Below, in pieces: positions 12,384 through 24,583 of a stretch of DNA of 64,000 nt (its first letter is position 1; each line of letters begins with the position of its first letter). Where the stretch lies: positions 5,443,474-5,507,473 of the forward strand of contig NC_056002.1 of the NCBI RefSeq assembly GCF_018446385.1, in the 5' to 3' direction. The notes under the pieces were generated by a model, which saw only the letters and a list, made by a program, of their open reading frames with translations, was not told the origin of the DNA and ran no database searches. The DNA comes from Zingiber officinale (Eukaryota > Streptophyta > Magnoliopsida > Zingiberales > Zingiberaceae). The translations under genes were made by a program, and so were the position numbers.

Positions 12384-13106
12384 GTGCCGAAAAAGGGGCC
12401 TCCTTTCCTCTTTCTTCTCTTCCTCATCCGCTCTCCTTGCCCAGCATCAATCGTGAGTATTCGCAGCTTTATCATCTTCGAGATCTCCGTTTGGTTCCTC
12501 CCTCTTTGCTGTGATTTGTTCGCTTTTGAATCGATGATAATGAGCTCCGTCTTGTTCCGAGCATGCTAAAGATGTGATTTTTTTTTGTGGTTCCTTTTTT
12601 TTTTTGTTTTTGATCTCAGGGGACCAAATCCGGAGGAGAAGAATATGCCAGTTTGTGAGTAAAGCTTTTGTCTTTCAGCTGGGATCTTTGTGTTTGTGGG
12701 TTAAATTTTTGAGGCAGTTTCTTGTTTCCGATGTCTCTGTGTTCCGCCCTCTTCTACTTTTCCCCCCAATAATAGAGCATTCTTGGAATCTCTATGATAA
12801 GATTGATAGGTTACATTTTTCGCCATCTAGATCGACTCTTCGTCGATTTTGGCCCGGAAGCATTTCATAAAAGGGCTAAAGGTTCAATTTTTATTGTATA
12901 CCGAACGATGCAAACGATGTGTAAACATTGATTCTAGAATCGTTTTGTGTAGAGAAAAAAAAAACAAAGGTTTCAGTTTTAGTTGTTGCGGTGTGGTTGG
13001 TTTTTCATTTTTGATCCGGTGGATCATTTCTTGTAAAGGGAATAGGGATCTCAAAATGTGCCCCGCTGGGAATTAGGTTTTCTCATTTGGTTTGGAATTG
13101 GGAGAT
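12384..13106 (+). other. Probable 5' leader of the F-box/kelch gene with introns
   Basis: This CT-rich stretch looks like a plant 5' untranslated region. Candidate splice signals are a donor in AATC|GTGAGT near 12452, an acceptor in GATCTCAG|GGGACC near 12620, a donor in CAGTTT|GTGAGT near 12654 and an acceptor in GAATTAG|GTTTTC near 13076. Short open frames are present (for example 12384-12569 and 12574-12870) but have no domain and fall largely within the proposed introns. Introns in the leader are known for relatives of this gene; the exact junctions here are inference. Confidence 0.45.
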
Positions 13107-14396
13107 ATGTTGGAAGACCGCCATTATTTGATCTCCAGGGTGTTTGAGGGCAGTTCTGACCAAGAATCCAATTGGCATTACCTGGCTTATCATTTCCATG
13201 AGTCCTTGAACACCAAGAAACGGGTATTAGACGAAGGATTGGCAGAAGAGGAGGAAGAACGAGGTAAAAGGAAGAAATCTCTGCACCAACCTGTTAGCCC
13301 CGACCCGGGAGATATGAATCAATCTCTCGACGATTCTGATGATCACACAAGTAATGAGGCACACGGTAATTCAAACATCTTGAACAGGCTCACTGGGGAT
13401 TTAATAATGACATGCTTTCTGCACCTTTCTCGGTCTGATTATGGTGCAGTTGCATCCGTCAACCATGCCTTCCGCTTGATGATTCGGGATCTCTACAAGC
13501 ACCGACGCCAGCAGGGGATATCTGAACACTGGGTCTATTTCTCATGCACTGCCCTGCAATGGCAGGCATTTGATCCGTATCGCAAACGCTGGATAAAAGT
13601 TCCTCCGATGCCTGCTAGTCTTACTGAAACATTTACCTTTTCAGACAAGGAATCGCTTGCCGTGGACACGGATCTCCTGGTTTTTGGACGGGAGATGACT
13701 TCTTCTGTTGTTTTCAGATATAGCATTTTGAGCAACTCTTGGTCCCCAGGAGTTGTTATGAACTCACCAAGATGTCTGTTTGGATCAGCTAGCCTTGGGG
13801 GGAAGGCTATTATCGCTGGTGGCATTACCAATAACGGCGAGATTCTGAACTCCGCAGAGCTGTATGATTCAGAAACTCGGAATTGGGAGGCCCTTCCTCC
13901 CATGAATAGAGCAAGGAAGATGTGTTCAGGAGTGTTCATGGATGGCAAATTTTATGTTATTGGTGGAATGGCTAATGAAAGGGAGGTGTTGACATGCGGG
14001 GAAGAGTACGACATGAAGCGAGGCTCGTGGAAACTGATTCCAAACATGTCTGCTGGTCTCAGTGGTGAGAATGGTGCACCACCACTTGTAGCTGTGGTGA
14101 ACAATGTGCTGTATGCAGCTCGCTACGCTGACAATGTTGTGATGAAGTATAACAAGGAGAATAATAAATGGGAATGGCTGGGAAAGTTGCCCGAGAGATC
14201 TGACTCAATGAACGGCTGGGGCATCGCCTTCCGAGCCTGCGGCGAACGATTAATAGTTATTGGGCGCCGAGGACCTCGCGGAGGGATGATTGAATTAAAT
14301 TCTTGGGTTCCGAACGGAGGGCAACCTGAGTGGAAGACTATTGCCATTATGCAATCTGGTGACTTTGTTTTCAACTGTGCTGTCATGGGCTGCTGA
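13107..14396 (+). CDS. SKIP11: F-box/kelch-repeat protein, SKIP11-like
   Basis: A 429-residue protein in one exon. It begins MLEDRHYLISRVFEGSS and ends FVFNCAVMGC, both hallmarks of the plant SKIP11/At1g26930/At1g74510 group. I start it at the ATG at 13107; the frame is open 15 bases further upstream but has only TTG there. Residues 47-57 are an acidic-to-basic patch (EEEERGKRKK) that could be a nuclear signal. Residues about 91-133 form the F-box (ILNRLTGDLIMTCFLHLSR), which binds SKP1/ASK in an SCF ubiquitin ligase. Residues about 185-410 form a kelch propeller with Gly-Gly turns (IIAGG, FYVIGG) and RxxW/PRxxFG motifs. Near residue 385 the usual double glycine is GRRGPRGG, so one blade edge is divergent. 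Some relatives target phenylpropanoid enzymes, but the substrate cannot be told from sequence. Which paralog this is remains open. Confidence 0.93.
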   Translation: MLEDRHYLISRVFEGSSDQESNWHYLAYHFHESLNTKKRVLDEGLAEEEEERGKRKKSLHQPVSPDPGDMNQSLDDSDDHTSNEAHGNSNILNRLTGDLIMTCFLHLSRSDYGAVASVNHAFRLMIRDLYKHRRQQGISEHWVYFSCTALQWQAFDPYRKRWIKVPPMPASLTETFTFSDKESLAVDTDLLVFGREMTSSVVFRYSILSNSWSPGVVMNSPRCLFGSASLGGKAIIAGGITNNGEILNSAELYDSETRNWEALPPMNRARKMCSGVFMDGKFYVIGGMANEREVLTCGEEYDMKRGSWKLIPNMSAGLSGENGAPPLVAVVNNVLYAARYADNVVMKYNKENNKWEWLGKLPERSDSMNGWGIAFRACGERLIVIGRRGPRGGMIELNSWVPNGGQPEWKTIAIMQSGDFVFNCAVMGC

Positions 14397-16668
14397 TTTT
14401 CTTCTTATTTAAGGCATAATTGTATTTTACTTCTTGCAAGAAAGATGTACAATGCTGGCTTGTAAGGAGGGGGCATAAAACACTAATTTTGCCTAATTGG
14501 TAGTTTCTACCTTCTCTGATAATTTGGTTGAGCTGATGAATCAATTGACATCTGCCACATCTGTAACATCAATTTGCATAACTTTTTGTATTCATTTCTC
14601 CCCATTCATACACTTTAAGTTGGAAGTATTCTGTTAATTTTATGAAACAGGACAGTGAATGAAAATGCTATTTTGGCTATTTGTATCAGTTAGTTTTTTA
14701 GATAATTGTTAATCCTAGACATTATTTTTTGTTATTTCAATTCTTCTCCCAGATAGTTACTCTTCAATAGTTCAAAGTGTGTGCCACAGAGCTCAAAACT
14801 TTACAATCCTCAACGGCTTTGGTGTCACTGTGATTACTTGAACCTTGTTAAATTAATGTTTTAGTAGATAAGTTGCATTTGCTGATTGCCGATGTTCTAA
14901 TGCATATGCGTCTACTTCCTTATTGGCTGTTCGATGTTTTTGCATACTTGAAGTTCAAACTGTTGCGTGAAAGGTTATCTACTGATAGGAAAAGGAATTC
15001 AATACTATAAAGCAAGATATGCCTATTAATTCACCACCATGATCTGCCTTTTATTGTGTGCTTTGTTTGCTTGCTCTTTTTGATAGTGGATCCATCCTTT
15101 TTCTTGCAGACGCTAAACTTCTCATTAAATGATTGAATTCCTTTTATTCACATCATGCTTTGCATATAGGTATTGTTTAAACATTTCAAGTGTTTAGCTT
15201 TGGGTTATGATCTCTATAAAACTATTAAGTGTCTATGATCTGTGTTTCGATCAGTGCCGTTAAACTATTACTTCTAGTTGCATCGTTCTGTTAAGTGTCT
15301 TTGTTCCATATAAACGATAAGCTACAGTGGACTGTTACATCTTCTTCCAATCAAAGTGCAGGGTTTTACTAAATGTTAAATACTAGCAAACATTTAATAA
15401 CACAGCTTGATCCAAAATTACAAGGGCATCAATTGTGGATGGAGAAAAGGTTTAGACTGCGGTTTTTTAATGAAAGGACTGCAAGCACTCACGTGCGTTT
15501 TCAGGAGTCGATCGAGATTCATGGTGAAACAAGTATTGCAGAGCGAAAGAAAGCAGCGAGGTGTGTTGAGTGGGCCATGAACTAGTACAGAGTAAAAAAC
15601 AGAAGATGCAGAGGAAAGGAGAAACGGCAGCAGGGCTCTTCGAAGGAGGTGCAACATGGTGGCTGTCCTCATCAGCAGTACGTACGTAACGTGGCGAATG
15701 GCAAACGTTGGAAGATTTCCGTCCAGATGCATGCGACAGGAGAGATCCATGCAGTTCGTCAGGGTGTTCTTGTTCTTCCTACTTCCTATCTCACTGAGTT
15801 AATGACGGCCAGTCTCTGGATCTGGATCTGTATTCCTTCACATGATTCAAGAATTATGATGGTCCCCTTTTTATTTGTGGTGCAGTGAGTTTCTGTTAAC
15901 AATGTTCCAAAAAAATATATGACAATAAGATTTTCTATCGATGAACTAGACAAACTATCGAGCCTAATGGTTACTGTAGAAAATGTTTACAAGTTAATAG
16001 CTGGCCAGAAGAAATCATTGAGATGACAGATTTATGGACATAATAACAACAACAACAAAAAAAAGCCTTGTACAAATACAATGGGGGAATTATGCCTTCA
16101 TCATTTGGTTAACTGTTGTTTTAAATGCTTAAAATAATTAAGAAAACAAGTGGAATACCCTAAAATTAGAAGGATAGTTAAAGACTTTGCCTTGCCAAGT
16201 ATTGTAAAGACTCGGTCCACTTTAAGAAACTTTTCACGGTGAATCTGATGGTATGCAATATAAAGCTTAAACCAATCACTGCAAATTTTGCCACGCCAAA
16301 ATATTTCAAAAGCTTAAAACAACTGCATTTCTATCATAATATAACACACCATCACACACCATGTAACATAATTGAACCTATAAATTACACTGATGTGATA
16401 GATATTATGATTTTTATCTTCCTTACATTGCACAAGCTTCCTAGATACTACTTCAGTATATATACAGAACTGAAAAGATTAAGACCCAAAGCAAACTTTT
16501 AAGTGAAATCCCCCACTGAAGGTACGCGGAGTTATCAGGCCTGATCACCTGAAAATAATAATAATAATGAGACACAAGATCACAAATGGGGATATTATAG
16601 TTTAACAGAAAACTGAGAGAGATAGCTTTCGTAGATTTGTTGGCTTACTAAATTAGAGTACTAATAGT
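14397..16668. other. 3' flank of the F-box/kelch gene and intergenic DNA
   Basis: The first 300 bp or so are probably the 3' untranslated region of the F-box/kelch transcript (AATGAAAATG near 14660). The rest is plain intergenic DNA. Between 15373 and 15888 composition is more balanced and several overlapping open frames of 70-110 residues occur on both strands, but none has a recognisable domain, splice context or coding-like codon use. A convergent arrangement with the HVA22 gene, which ends at 16669 on the other strand, is evident. Confidence 0.55.
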
Positions 16669-19600
16669 TTAGCTCCAATATCTTCTATCATCGTCGAAAA
16701 TCATAAAACTGCTATTCATCCATGTGTTTGATTCCGATTGGACATATATTTCATCATAAGTTGCAGGTCCACTATTTGAGGAATCATTTGTGGACTTTGT
16801 CTCCCTTTCAGCATCTACCTTGTTGGCTGATGTCCTTGATTCACGTTCTACCTTCACCTCATCCACAGTTACAAACCTATCGCCATGTGAAGATTTTGGT
16901 TTTTTATCAGCATCCCCTTTGGAAAATCTAACACGTCTAAGGTTCTTCCAAGACTTGGATTCCTTTTTATTCTCATCCACTTCAAACGTCACGTGCTTGT
17001 CGTTCTTTGTGGGTTTTGATGGATTTTTAGCCTTCAAAAAAGATAGCAAATATAGACTAGCATGAGTGCAGAATCCACAAAAAAAAAGACTAGATATGAG
17101 AGCCAATTTGAGAATTTTTTGATTGTGAAATAGCTCTTTACCACATCAAATGAGAAAGAGAGAGAGAGATTACCATGGTGAGAGAATAAACTTGAATTAG
17201 TGCAAGCAACTCAATTATTTAATAAAATTTGAAAAGCAAACAGACTGCCACCATTCTAACAATTTAAAATGTTAAAGTGCACAATTGTATAAATTCAAAG
17301 TAATCCTAAATGTTTGTGCCATTAATGCATTGACTCCAACAGTCCAACTTCTAAAAAGAAAATAATCCCAAATACTATAACAATATGGTTAAAACCCATA
17401 TAAGGCTAAACCACCAACATCATGAAGCTCAGAAAGATTCACCCAAAGAAGACAATATTTATGAAAGAATTGCTAAGGCTCTGAATATGTAATGGGAAAT
17501 GGTTAGGCTCAATCATCCCTCAAATTATTCAGAAAATCAAGAAGAAATCCATGAACAAATGAATAACTACCTCTAACAGACAATTAAAGAGGAAAAATAA
17601 TACAACTAGGAGATAAAATTATATAGGATCCTTTATTGACTTGCTCTTTGTATAATAATAACTTAATTCATCCCAAATAAAACTCATGCCAAGCTTCATT
17701 TAAAAATTCTAAAATTCCTCCACAAATTCTCTTGACCATTGATAAAAAACAGTCAAACAACCATTCAAAAAATAATAATAAATAAATAAAAATAACTTTT
17801 AAACGGTTGGAACCACTGGTTCCAACAGTCGGACAATAATATACCAAAACAAAACTTAAACAGGTGGTTCCCGGTTCAAACAACCATTCACAATTAAATT
17901 TTACCTTGAACCATAACCAACCTGTCCATGGACGAGCCAGTTACGGTTTCCCATTTAACTAGGTCAGCAGGTAACCGACCCGTTGACTCGATTACGGATC
18001 CGGCCTGTCTGGTTCGAACCCAGCCTGAGTCCGATTCAGACCCGGCCCGAGTCTGATTCAGCCACAGCCCATAGTCCGATCGACGGATGAGTATAATAGA
18101 CCCAATGTGATCTGACCCTTTCTGAGGACCTTACATTGATAGGAGCTTCATACACTAATTGCCCTTTTTAGAACAAAGATGATATAAAAATTGAATATAT
18201 TAAATGTAATTATAGTGAGAAAACAGAGATATTGCTGGAGAACAAAAACAATGTAAAGACTGAATGTTTTAAACTATGTAGAATAAAGACAATATAAAAA
18301 GGGATATTGATGGGGATATAATTAATAAGGTAAAGAAAAGTTGTCAAAATAGAGAGGGGAGTTTGGAGTTTGTGTGATCTTCATATCCCCTTGGGATAAA
18401 AGGAAAATTTTATGAGATTGTTGTACAAATTGTCATACTTTATGAATCAGTGTTTAGCTATTAGGAAAGAACAAATACAAAAAATTGATGTAATAGGAAT
18501 AAAAGTGTTAAAATGAACATATGTAGTTACTAAAATGATAAAAATAAAAAGTCAAGAGCAACTAGGTGTAGATCTAACAGAATAACTCAGAAAACATAGA
18601 TTGAGATGGTATACACATGGTTAAAAATGAGCAATAGATTTTATAGTTAGAAGAGTTAAATCCAACAAGTAGAAGTGTAAGTGGAGAAGGAGATCAAAAT
18701 AACATTTGTCAATATAATAAAAATAATTTAATAAATTTGAATATTATTAGTGATATTGCTTGTATATAACTTGATGGAGAGATTGTCGAACCCAAATAAT
18801 TGGGATGGACGCACATTTATGATGATGACAACAATGACTATAATAATATGGCCACAACTAAAGATACACAAAGGAAAAGTGTTTGTTAGTATACCTACAA
18901 CAGCAATAAACAAAATCATGTGTCCACTATGTGTTGTTATTGTCATTGCATGTGTCCAAGCTTCTATATTCAGTTCTTTCCAGATAATGGATATAAAGAC
19001 ACAAGATTAATAAGATGGCAGAAAAATTGCAACATTTTGTAGAGAGGATCACATGTTAGTGTTATAACTCACCAAAAGGATCTCATTATAATGATATAAG
19101 ATTCTAGATACCTTGTTCAGAAGTTTTTGAAATGCATCAGGTCCATTTTCTTCAAGAAATTTCTCTGCTGCTAAAAGAACATCATCTGGTTTACTGAAGA
19201 TACCTTTTTTCCTAGGAACATACCAAATTTTCACTGTTTGTTGATTCATCACCATTGGCCTCACAAAATGCTCATAAACATATGAAGCACCATTGAAGTA
19301 TGGTAAGACAAGCCAGCAATTAAACATCAACTTTGCATAAGTCCAAATTGGAACCCTGAAACAAAGTAAAACAGTAGTAGACTTAGAACCACAAGTTCAG
19401 AATAGTTAAGTTCACAATTTTTCTTCATCCTTTCACCTCCTCCAGATCATAGTTTTTGAAATAAAAAGAGAACTCCACAGGAGGCAAACATTTTAACATT
19501 AAAAAAAATACATATGATCTACTAAGGCAACTCATTTAAGCATGAAAATTCAGAAGCTTCCATGTAGGTTCCATTAAAAATGGAGTGTATGATAAAAATA

Positions 19601-22600
19601 ACAGGCCATTTACCAGCACGATCTGACTCACAAATTGACAAGCTTGAGTTTGAGTTAACCATGTTAGGCAAATAAATAGGTCACTTTTGGGTTTAATAAA
19701 CTAACCAACGATAATACTTTAACAATCATTTCACAATTATCATAGAATTTATTAATGACTCATAAATTGAAACCCCAATCATGTTTGAAGTTAAATGGAA
19801 CGTGGGTAACTGAGACAATGATCTATTTATGATTCATTGACCTGAATTGTCACCATGAAGCAACATAAATTGTTAGAATAAAGCTAGAAAATCATAATAA
19901 CAAAACAACCGATGTACTGATTGCCCAAGGCGAGAAGATTCATCTATCGGCTCGTCACCCCTAAATCGACTGACATCCATTCGGCATTTGGTTGAGCGAC
20001 ACCGACTGACATCTATTCGGCATTTGACTCAGCACCACCGACTAACGCCCATTCTGCATTCGGCTCAACACCACCAGTCCATTCAACTCAGTTACACTTA
20101 TCCAACTCCTTAGGAAATTTTCCAACTCCTTCAATTTGGTCTATCCGACCCCATAGGCTCAGTTCCCCCAACTCCTTCAGTTCGATCTATCCAACACCTA
20201 ATCGACAGCTCCCTCACAAGCTCCAATCGGTAACACCCACTCGAGGGGCCAAGACATAGGAGTGGAAGGCTTGATAAAAAGGAACTGAGGTTTCCACCCC
20301 TTCTAGGACGTGGGCAGCTTTTGCAGGAAACTGCACCCAGACATAGCGATGAAGTAGAATACTCCGTCTTCCAATTTCTTCGAGTAAAAGAAATAATGGA
20401 AGGTTTGGGGGGGAGGGCCAAAGGGATTTGGTATAAATGAAAAATTACGACCACCCACAACCACAAAGCAGATGGAAAGAGTTCGAGACTAGCTTGGGAG
20501 ATGTCAGAAGAGAAGGTTGGGATGGGGAATCAGAGTCCGCTCACTAGGTGGCCTCAGAAACAAGACTCCTTGGGCTCAGCTCCCGCGATTCCTTCAATTT
20601 GATCTAATTCCTTGGGCTCAGCTCCCCCAACTCCTCCAATTCGGCCTATCCGACTCCTCAGGCTCAACTCCCTCGAATCGTTAAGCTCGGCTACTCTCCA
20701 ATCGACCCCGCCCACCGAACATTTCACTCTCATCCAGTTGGCCCCGCCCACTGAGCGCTCCTGCCTATAAGATTCCCCAACTCACTCCTTGCGGTCTCGC
20801 CAATCTGACTTAATGGGCCAGGCCCTTTGGGCCCAATAACTTCGGTATCTGCGGACTAGCGTGACACATGGGATAGCACCTGGAATCACCTATAAATACA
20901 AAACGTGGGTTATGTAACCATAGGATACGACTGTGATACGGCGGCAATACGCTGATGAGCGTTTTCTCTACACGTCCAATTAATGAAGAGAAAAGTATTG
21001 TTTCAACTGTGTTATAAAAGGAGTCCGCATCTGCAGGCTAAGGGGCGCTTACATCTTCACATATACACGTTCATTGATCCACTATTGTTCATCTTACCCA
21101 CCTCCCCCACCGGAGATCTTGAGCGTCGAAGTGGCAGAGCCGGGGCAATCCCTGGGCCCTGGCCTCCATTCTAACCCTCTTTCTCACTCTCTCTCCCTTT
21201 ATCAGGTCTCATAGACTTCTTTGACCCAGGATCCCCCTTTAGTATACGAAGACTTCGTCAACGTAGAAAACACCGGTGGCTCACTCGTCAATGATCTTAG
21301 GCAAGAACAACAACCATGATCCAAACTATCTAGGCTCGCTACATACATATGTTGTCGAGATTACGAAGGGATCTTAGTATCTTATCATCTTAATACACTA
21401 TTATCAAATTGGCCTCTCATTGCCCAATGAGGCAATCAGGCTAGAATAAAAATAGGGTTCTACAATTTAGATGGCATACATCCATAGCTACAAATGCATA
21501 CACAGTGAGAGAGTTATTCAGTTCTTAGTAGTAAATATCTAGATATAATATATCCACCAAAATTATAGTTAAAAAGTAGAGCGACCCTAATCTATTTGAA
21601 CAATCATCAAAAGATTTTTAATCTGTTTTCTAGCAAATAATGAGAGTTTAAATCTGTTTTCTACCACATAATGAACAACAAAATAAAAAATAAATAAAAC
21701 TAAAAAAAGTTGTGTTTATGACCAAACAACTTGGAAATCAATGAGTACCCCCTTTATCTGAGATTTAATTGATAAAAAACACCATTATGCAATCATTATA
21801 TATTCACCTCATGCTATACACATTTTTTAGGTAAGGTAGGACTCATAGGGTCAAATATTATTGTTGCAACACCAGAATATAATTATCTAAGTGAAACAAA
21901 AGTCAGTAGTAGAGAGTTCAGAGATACACATTCTTGAGGGATTTAGAAAAATATTCCATGTCAAACTAAATCCAATAATATTTTCTTGTTTTAAGTCATC
22001 ATTTAATCATTAGGGATGTAAATGAACAAAACGGTTCACGAGCTATTCGGAGCTCGATTCGGTAAAAAGTTCGTTCGAGTTCGTTCGTTTATCTTATCGA
22101 ACCGAGCTCGAGCTCGATTTCGAGCTCGACAGTTTTATCGAGCCGAGCTCGAGCTTAAGGATATTCAGCTCGTGAGCTCGCGAACATGTTCGTTTATAGG
22201 CTCGCGAGCCAAAAAAACGAGCTCTAAAATGAGCTCTAAAACGAGCCTTAAAATGAGCTTTAAAATGAGCCAAAAAAACGAGTTCTAAAACAAGCCAAAA
22301 ACGAACTCTAAAATGAGCCCAAGCTCGCTTAACGAGTTAGGCTCGTTAACTTTGATAATCGAGCTAATAACGAGCCAAGCTCGAACGGTTCGCGAGCTTG
22401 ATAATTCCAAAACGAACCGAGCTCGAGCCTTGTGATAAAAGTTCGATTCGAGCTCGAGCCCGAATATAACTTAAACGATCCGAGCTCGAGCCTAATATTG
22501 TTCGGCTTGGTTCGGCTCGTTTACATCCCTATTAATCATTACTTTTCACTTGCATGATCCTTTCTAGACATAGGAACATTACTTTTTATTTACATTAAAT

Positions 22601-24583
22601 TAAAAAAAAATTTAAATCACTTTTTCAACATGTGGTCTATTGATGCAAATATTAAGTTGGCTTGAACCAAATAATTGGCTTAGTGTAAGTTAGCTAATCA
22701 AAGACAAGCAATTTGTAGCTGCATGTGTTTTGGAAGTATGAGTAGCTTGTAGTATGTCTTTGTCTACCCGTTCGGTTTGGTTGCAAAATATACTGTATGT
22801 GAAATAAAAAAATCTAAAGCTGCAATAATGCAGTCCAATTTTGTAAAACAATCAAAACAAGATAAAGTTTCAGGAAACTATTACAAATAACTTTTAAGAA
22901 CTTAAGAAGCCAAGTTAACCAATTTTGCTCTAAAAGAAAAAGGTCGAGTAACCAAGCATAAGTAATTAAAGATATGGGATGTACCATTAGGACCAAGTGT
23001 ACTAGGGTGGATTCAGAATTTAAAATCAGTCTGACTAGCAGTGTTGTGTGCTTTGAAGAGGTCATTAAGTATATTGATGATACCAAGAGTCAAGACTAGT
23101 CTCCAGACTATACTATCCTTAGAATGTGGTTTGAGTACCATTTAGTTATTCACTTATTTTGATTAGTGATTTAAACTCAGCCTGATGGATCAGTATCATG
23201 TACAGAAAGAAATTGCTAACCAGAGATGAACCTGAGACTAGTCTCCAGAATATATACTATCTTTGGAATGTGGTTTAGGATACATTATGTACCAGTGAAG
23301 ATTCCTAACAAACCACTCTTACTATCGTTATGCATATTCAGATTAGAGACAAGTAGTTTATAGATGATTGATCAAACAGATACTTTATCTTAACTAGACA
23401 ATAGACTACGACTTTACTCCAGTATCAGCATTTGTGAAAAGAATTTTTTAACAGAGTACATTAGAATTAAGAATTCAGTCATACATGTAAATATAATATG
23501 ATAAAAGTAAATACCACTCAATAATACTTCCAAAAGTCAGCTCAAATAGTGTAAGTAAAGAATGCAACACCCAGTAAGTAAGCCACTGCTGATCATCTAC
23601 AGGTGATTTACTTTCTATTGCTTTGACTGAAGCAAACCTGCCAAAAACAAAATATTAATCCATATTTCATTAAACATCCCTAAACGAGAAAAACTTAGTG
23701 GTTCCAGAAAGTACTCACAGAGGATACACAAATGTAACCAAGGGCCTGTGCAGAATGCAAAATGAATGTGAGTACAAAAGAGGTAAAATAAAGAACAATT
23801 ATATTCTATGATACACATAGAATTAATAGTAAAGAAATGTTTTTCCTGTCAAAAAACAGTATATATGGCTATAATAAGTACCCCCAAGTCTAGAGTGCGA
23901 GTTCAAATAAACAAAGATATAAAATATGATATCTAGATTATATCATATTCTTAGATTTGGTTTCATTTCAGGTTCACACTGATCAATGTAAAAAAATGGG
24001 GAACAGCTCAATAATAAGCATGATGTTGAAAGTTAATTATGGTCACAAACTCTAACTTCACAATAGTGGCACAATGCAGGTGCTCCCATGATGTAATAAG
24101 TCGGTGGAGAATCTCATACACCAATGATCTCAGTTCAAAGGATTCAACATTACAAGTTCCTCCAGAGTGCAGAAGCTATTAAAGTACCAAATTCAGTTGA
24201 ATGATAACCAATAGCTCTGCAAAAACGCGCTGCAGAAGAAACAGACGAGAAACATCGTTCATCAACAATAGTTCTAGGCATTTTGCCAAGCCACGGAATA
24301 TTCGTCCTTCTTTCACAGACTTTCTAGATTGTATTACCCTGGATCATCTCTAAGGCAAGTCATCAACTTTTCGCATAAATGTCGAAGAAGCTCACGAAAA
24401 AGAGACCAACCAAACCAAAAGAAGAAAACAGACATAGCTCCTCGGTAGAAACTAACAGAAGGAGAGGTGAAGCGGGCATTAGGAAGAAAAACTATGTAGG
24501 AAATGGAGTGGCGGAGAAGACGCATACCCAGCGAGAACGTCGAAGTTTCGAGCCAAAACCCTAAGAAGCGACCCCGAACCCAT
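16669..24583 (-). CDS. HVA22: HVA22-like protein (TB2/DP1 family), five coding exons
   Basis: Coding exons on the minus strand are 24583-24528, 23745-23719, 23637-23515, 19355-19112 and 17031-16669. All junctions are GT-AG, and phases join to 270 codons plus stop. Exon 1 gives MGSGSLLRVLARNFDVLA, and exon 2 (27 nt) gives GPLVTFVYPL. Exon 3 gives FASVKAIESKSPVDDQQWL and the membrane hairpin. Exon 4 holds VPIWTYAKL, NCWLVLPYFNGASYVYEHF and YVPRKKGIFSKPDD. The TB2/DP1 reticulon-like hairpin spans residues about 19-105, as in Arabidopsis HVA22a/c, ER membrane-shaping proteins often induced by ABA or stress. The last exon adds a hydrophilic tail (residues 151-270, rich in Lys, Glu and Ser), so the protein is clearly longer than HVA22a (about 177 residues). 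Its acceptor at 17032 is the least certain junction. Introns 3 (4.2 kb) and 4 (2.1 kb) are long and carry transposon remnants. Confidence 0.92.
17740..18080. mobile_element. hAT-like terminal fragment in HVA22 intron 4
   Basis: This GC-rich patch in an AT-rich intron repeats GGTTCCAACAG, GGTGGTTCCCGG, GGTAACCGACCCGTTGACTCG and CCCGGCCCGAGTC. The same phrases occur in opposite orientation at the left end of the hAT element at 43126 (CCGGGCC, GTTGACTCGG, GGTTCA). It is therefore probably a truncated end of a related hAT element. I do not see both terminal repeats or a target duplication. Confidence 0.5.
19905..21330 (+). mobile_element. LTR-like retroelement fragment in HVA22 intron 3 (fossil)
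   Basis: A GC-richer block inside the intron. It contains repeated CCGACTGACATCCATTCGGCATT phrases (here in two pieces), repeated CCCCCAACTCCTTCA phrases and a promoter-like CTATAAATACAAAACG near 20890. It also has TTGAGCGTCGAAGTGG near 21120, which matches in style the TTGAGCGTCGGAGGGCC of the solo LTR at 48543. No coding part is seen and the ends are approximate. Confidence 0.5.
22011..22531. mobile_element. hAT-type miniature element (MITE) with exact 8-bp target duplication
   Basis: The 521-bp element has inverted ends TAGGGATGTAAATGAAC and GGCTCGTTTACATCCCTA. It is flanked by an exact 8-bp duplication TTAATCAT (22003-22010 and 22532-22539). The interior is packed with GAGCTCGAGC/GCTCGAGCTC-type subterminal repeats and holds no transposase. 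The 8-bp duplication and TAGGG ends point to the hAT superfamily. It lies in intron 3 of the HVA22 gene. Confidence 0.93.

Noticed and set aside
13535-13948. Open frame of 137 residues opposite the F-box/kelch gene
   Set aside because: It is a shadow of the conserved kelch coding region on the other strand and has no domain of its own.
15373-15888. Overlapping small open frames on both strands
   Set aside because: No recognisable domain, no splice context, no homology I can recall; balanced base composition alone is not enough to call a gene.
18015-18040. GGTTCGAACCC, a tRNA T-loop-like sequence
   Set aside because: It lies in a hAT-like fragment, and no acceptor stem, D arm or anticodon arm could be built around it. 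The same applies to CCGGTTCGAACCCC at 25853 in the copia LTR.
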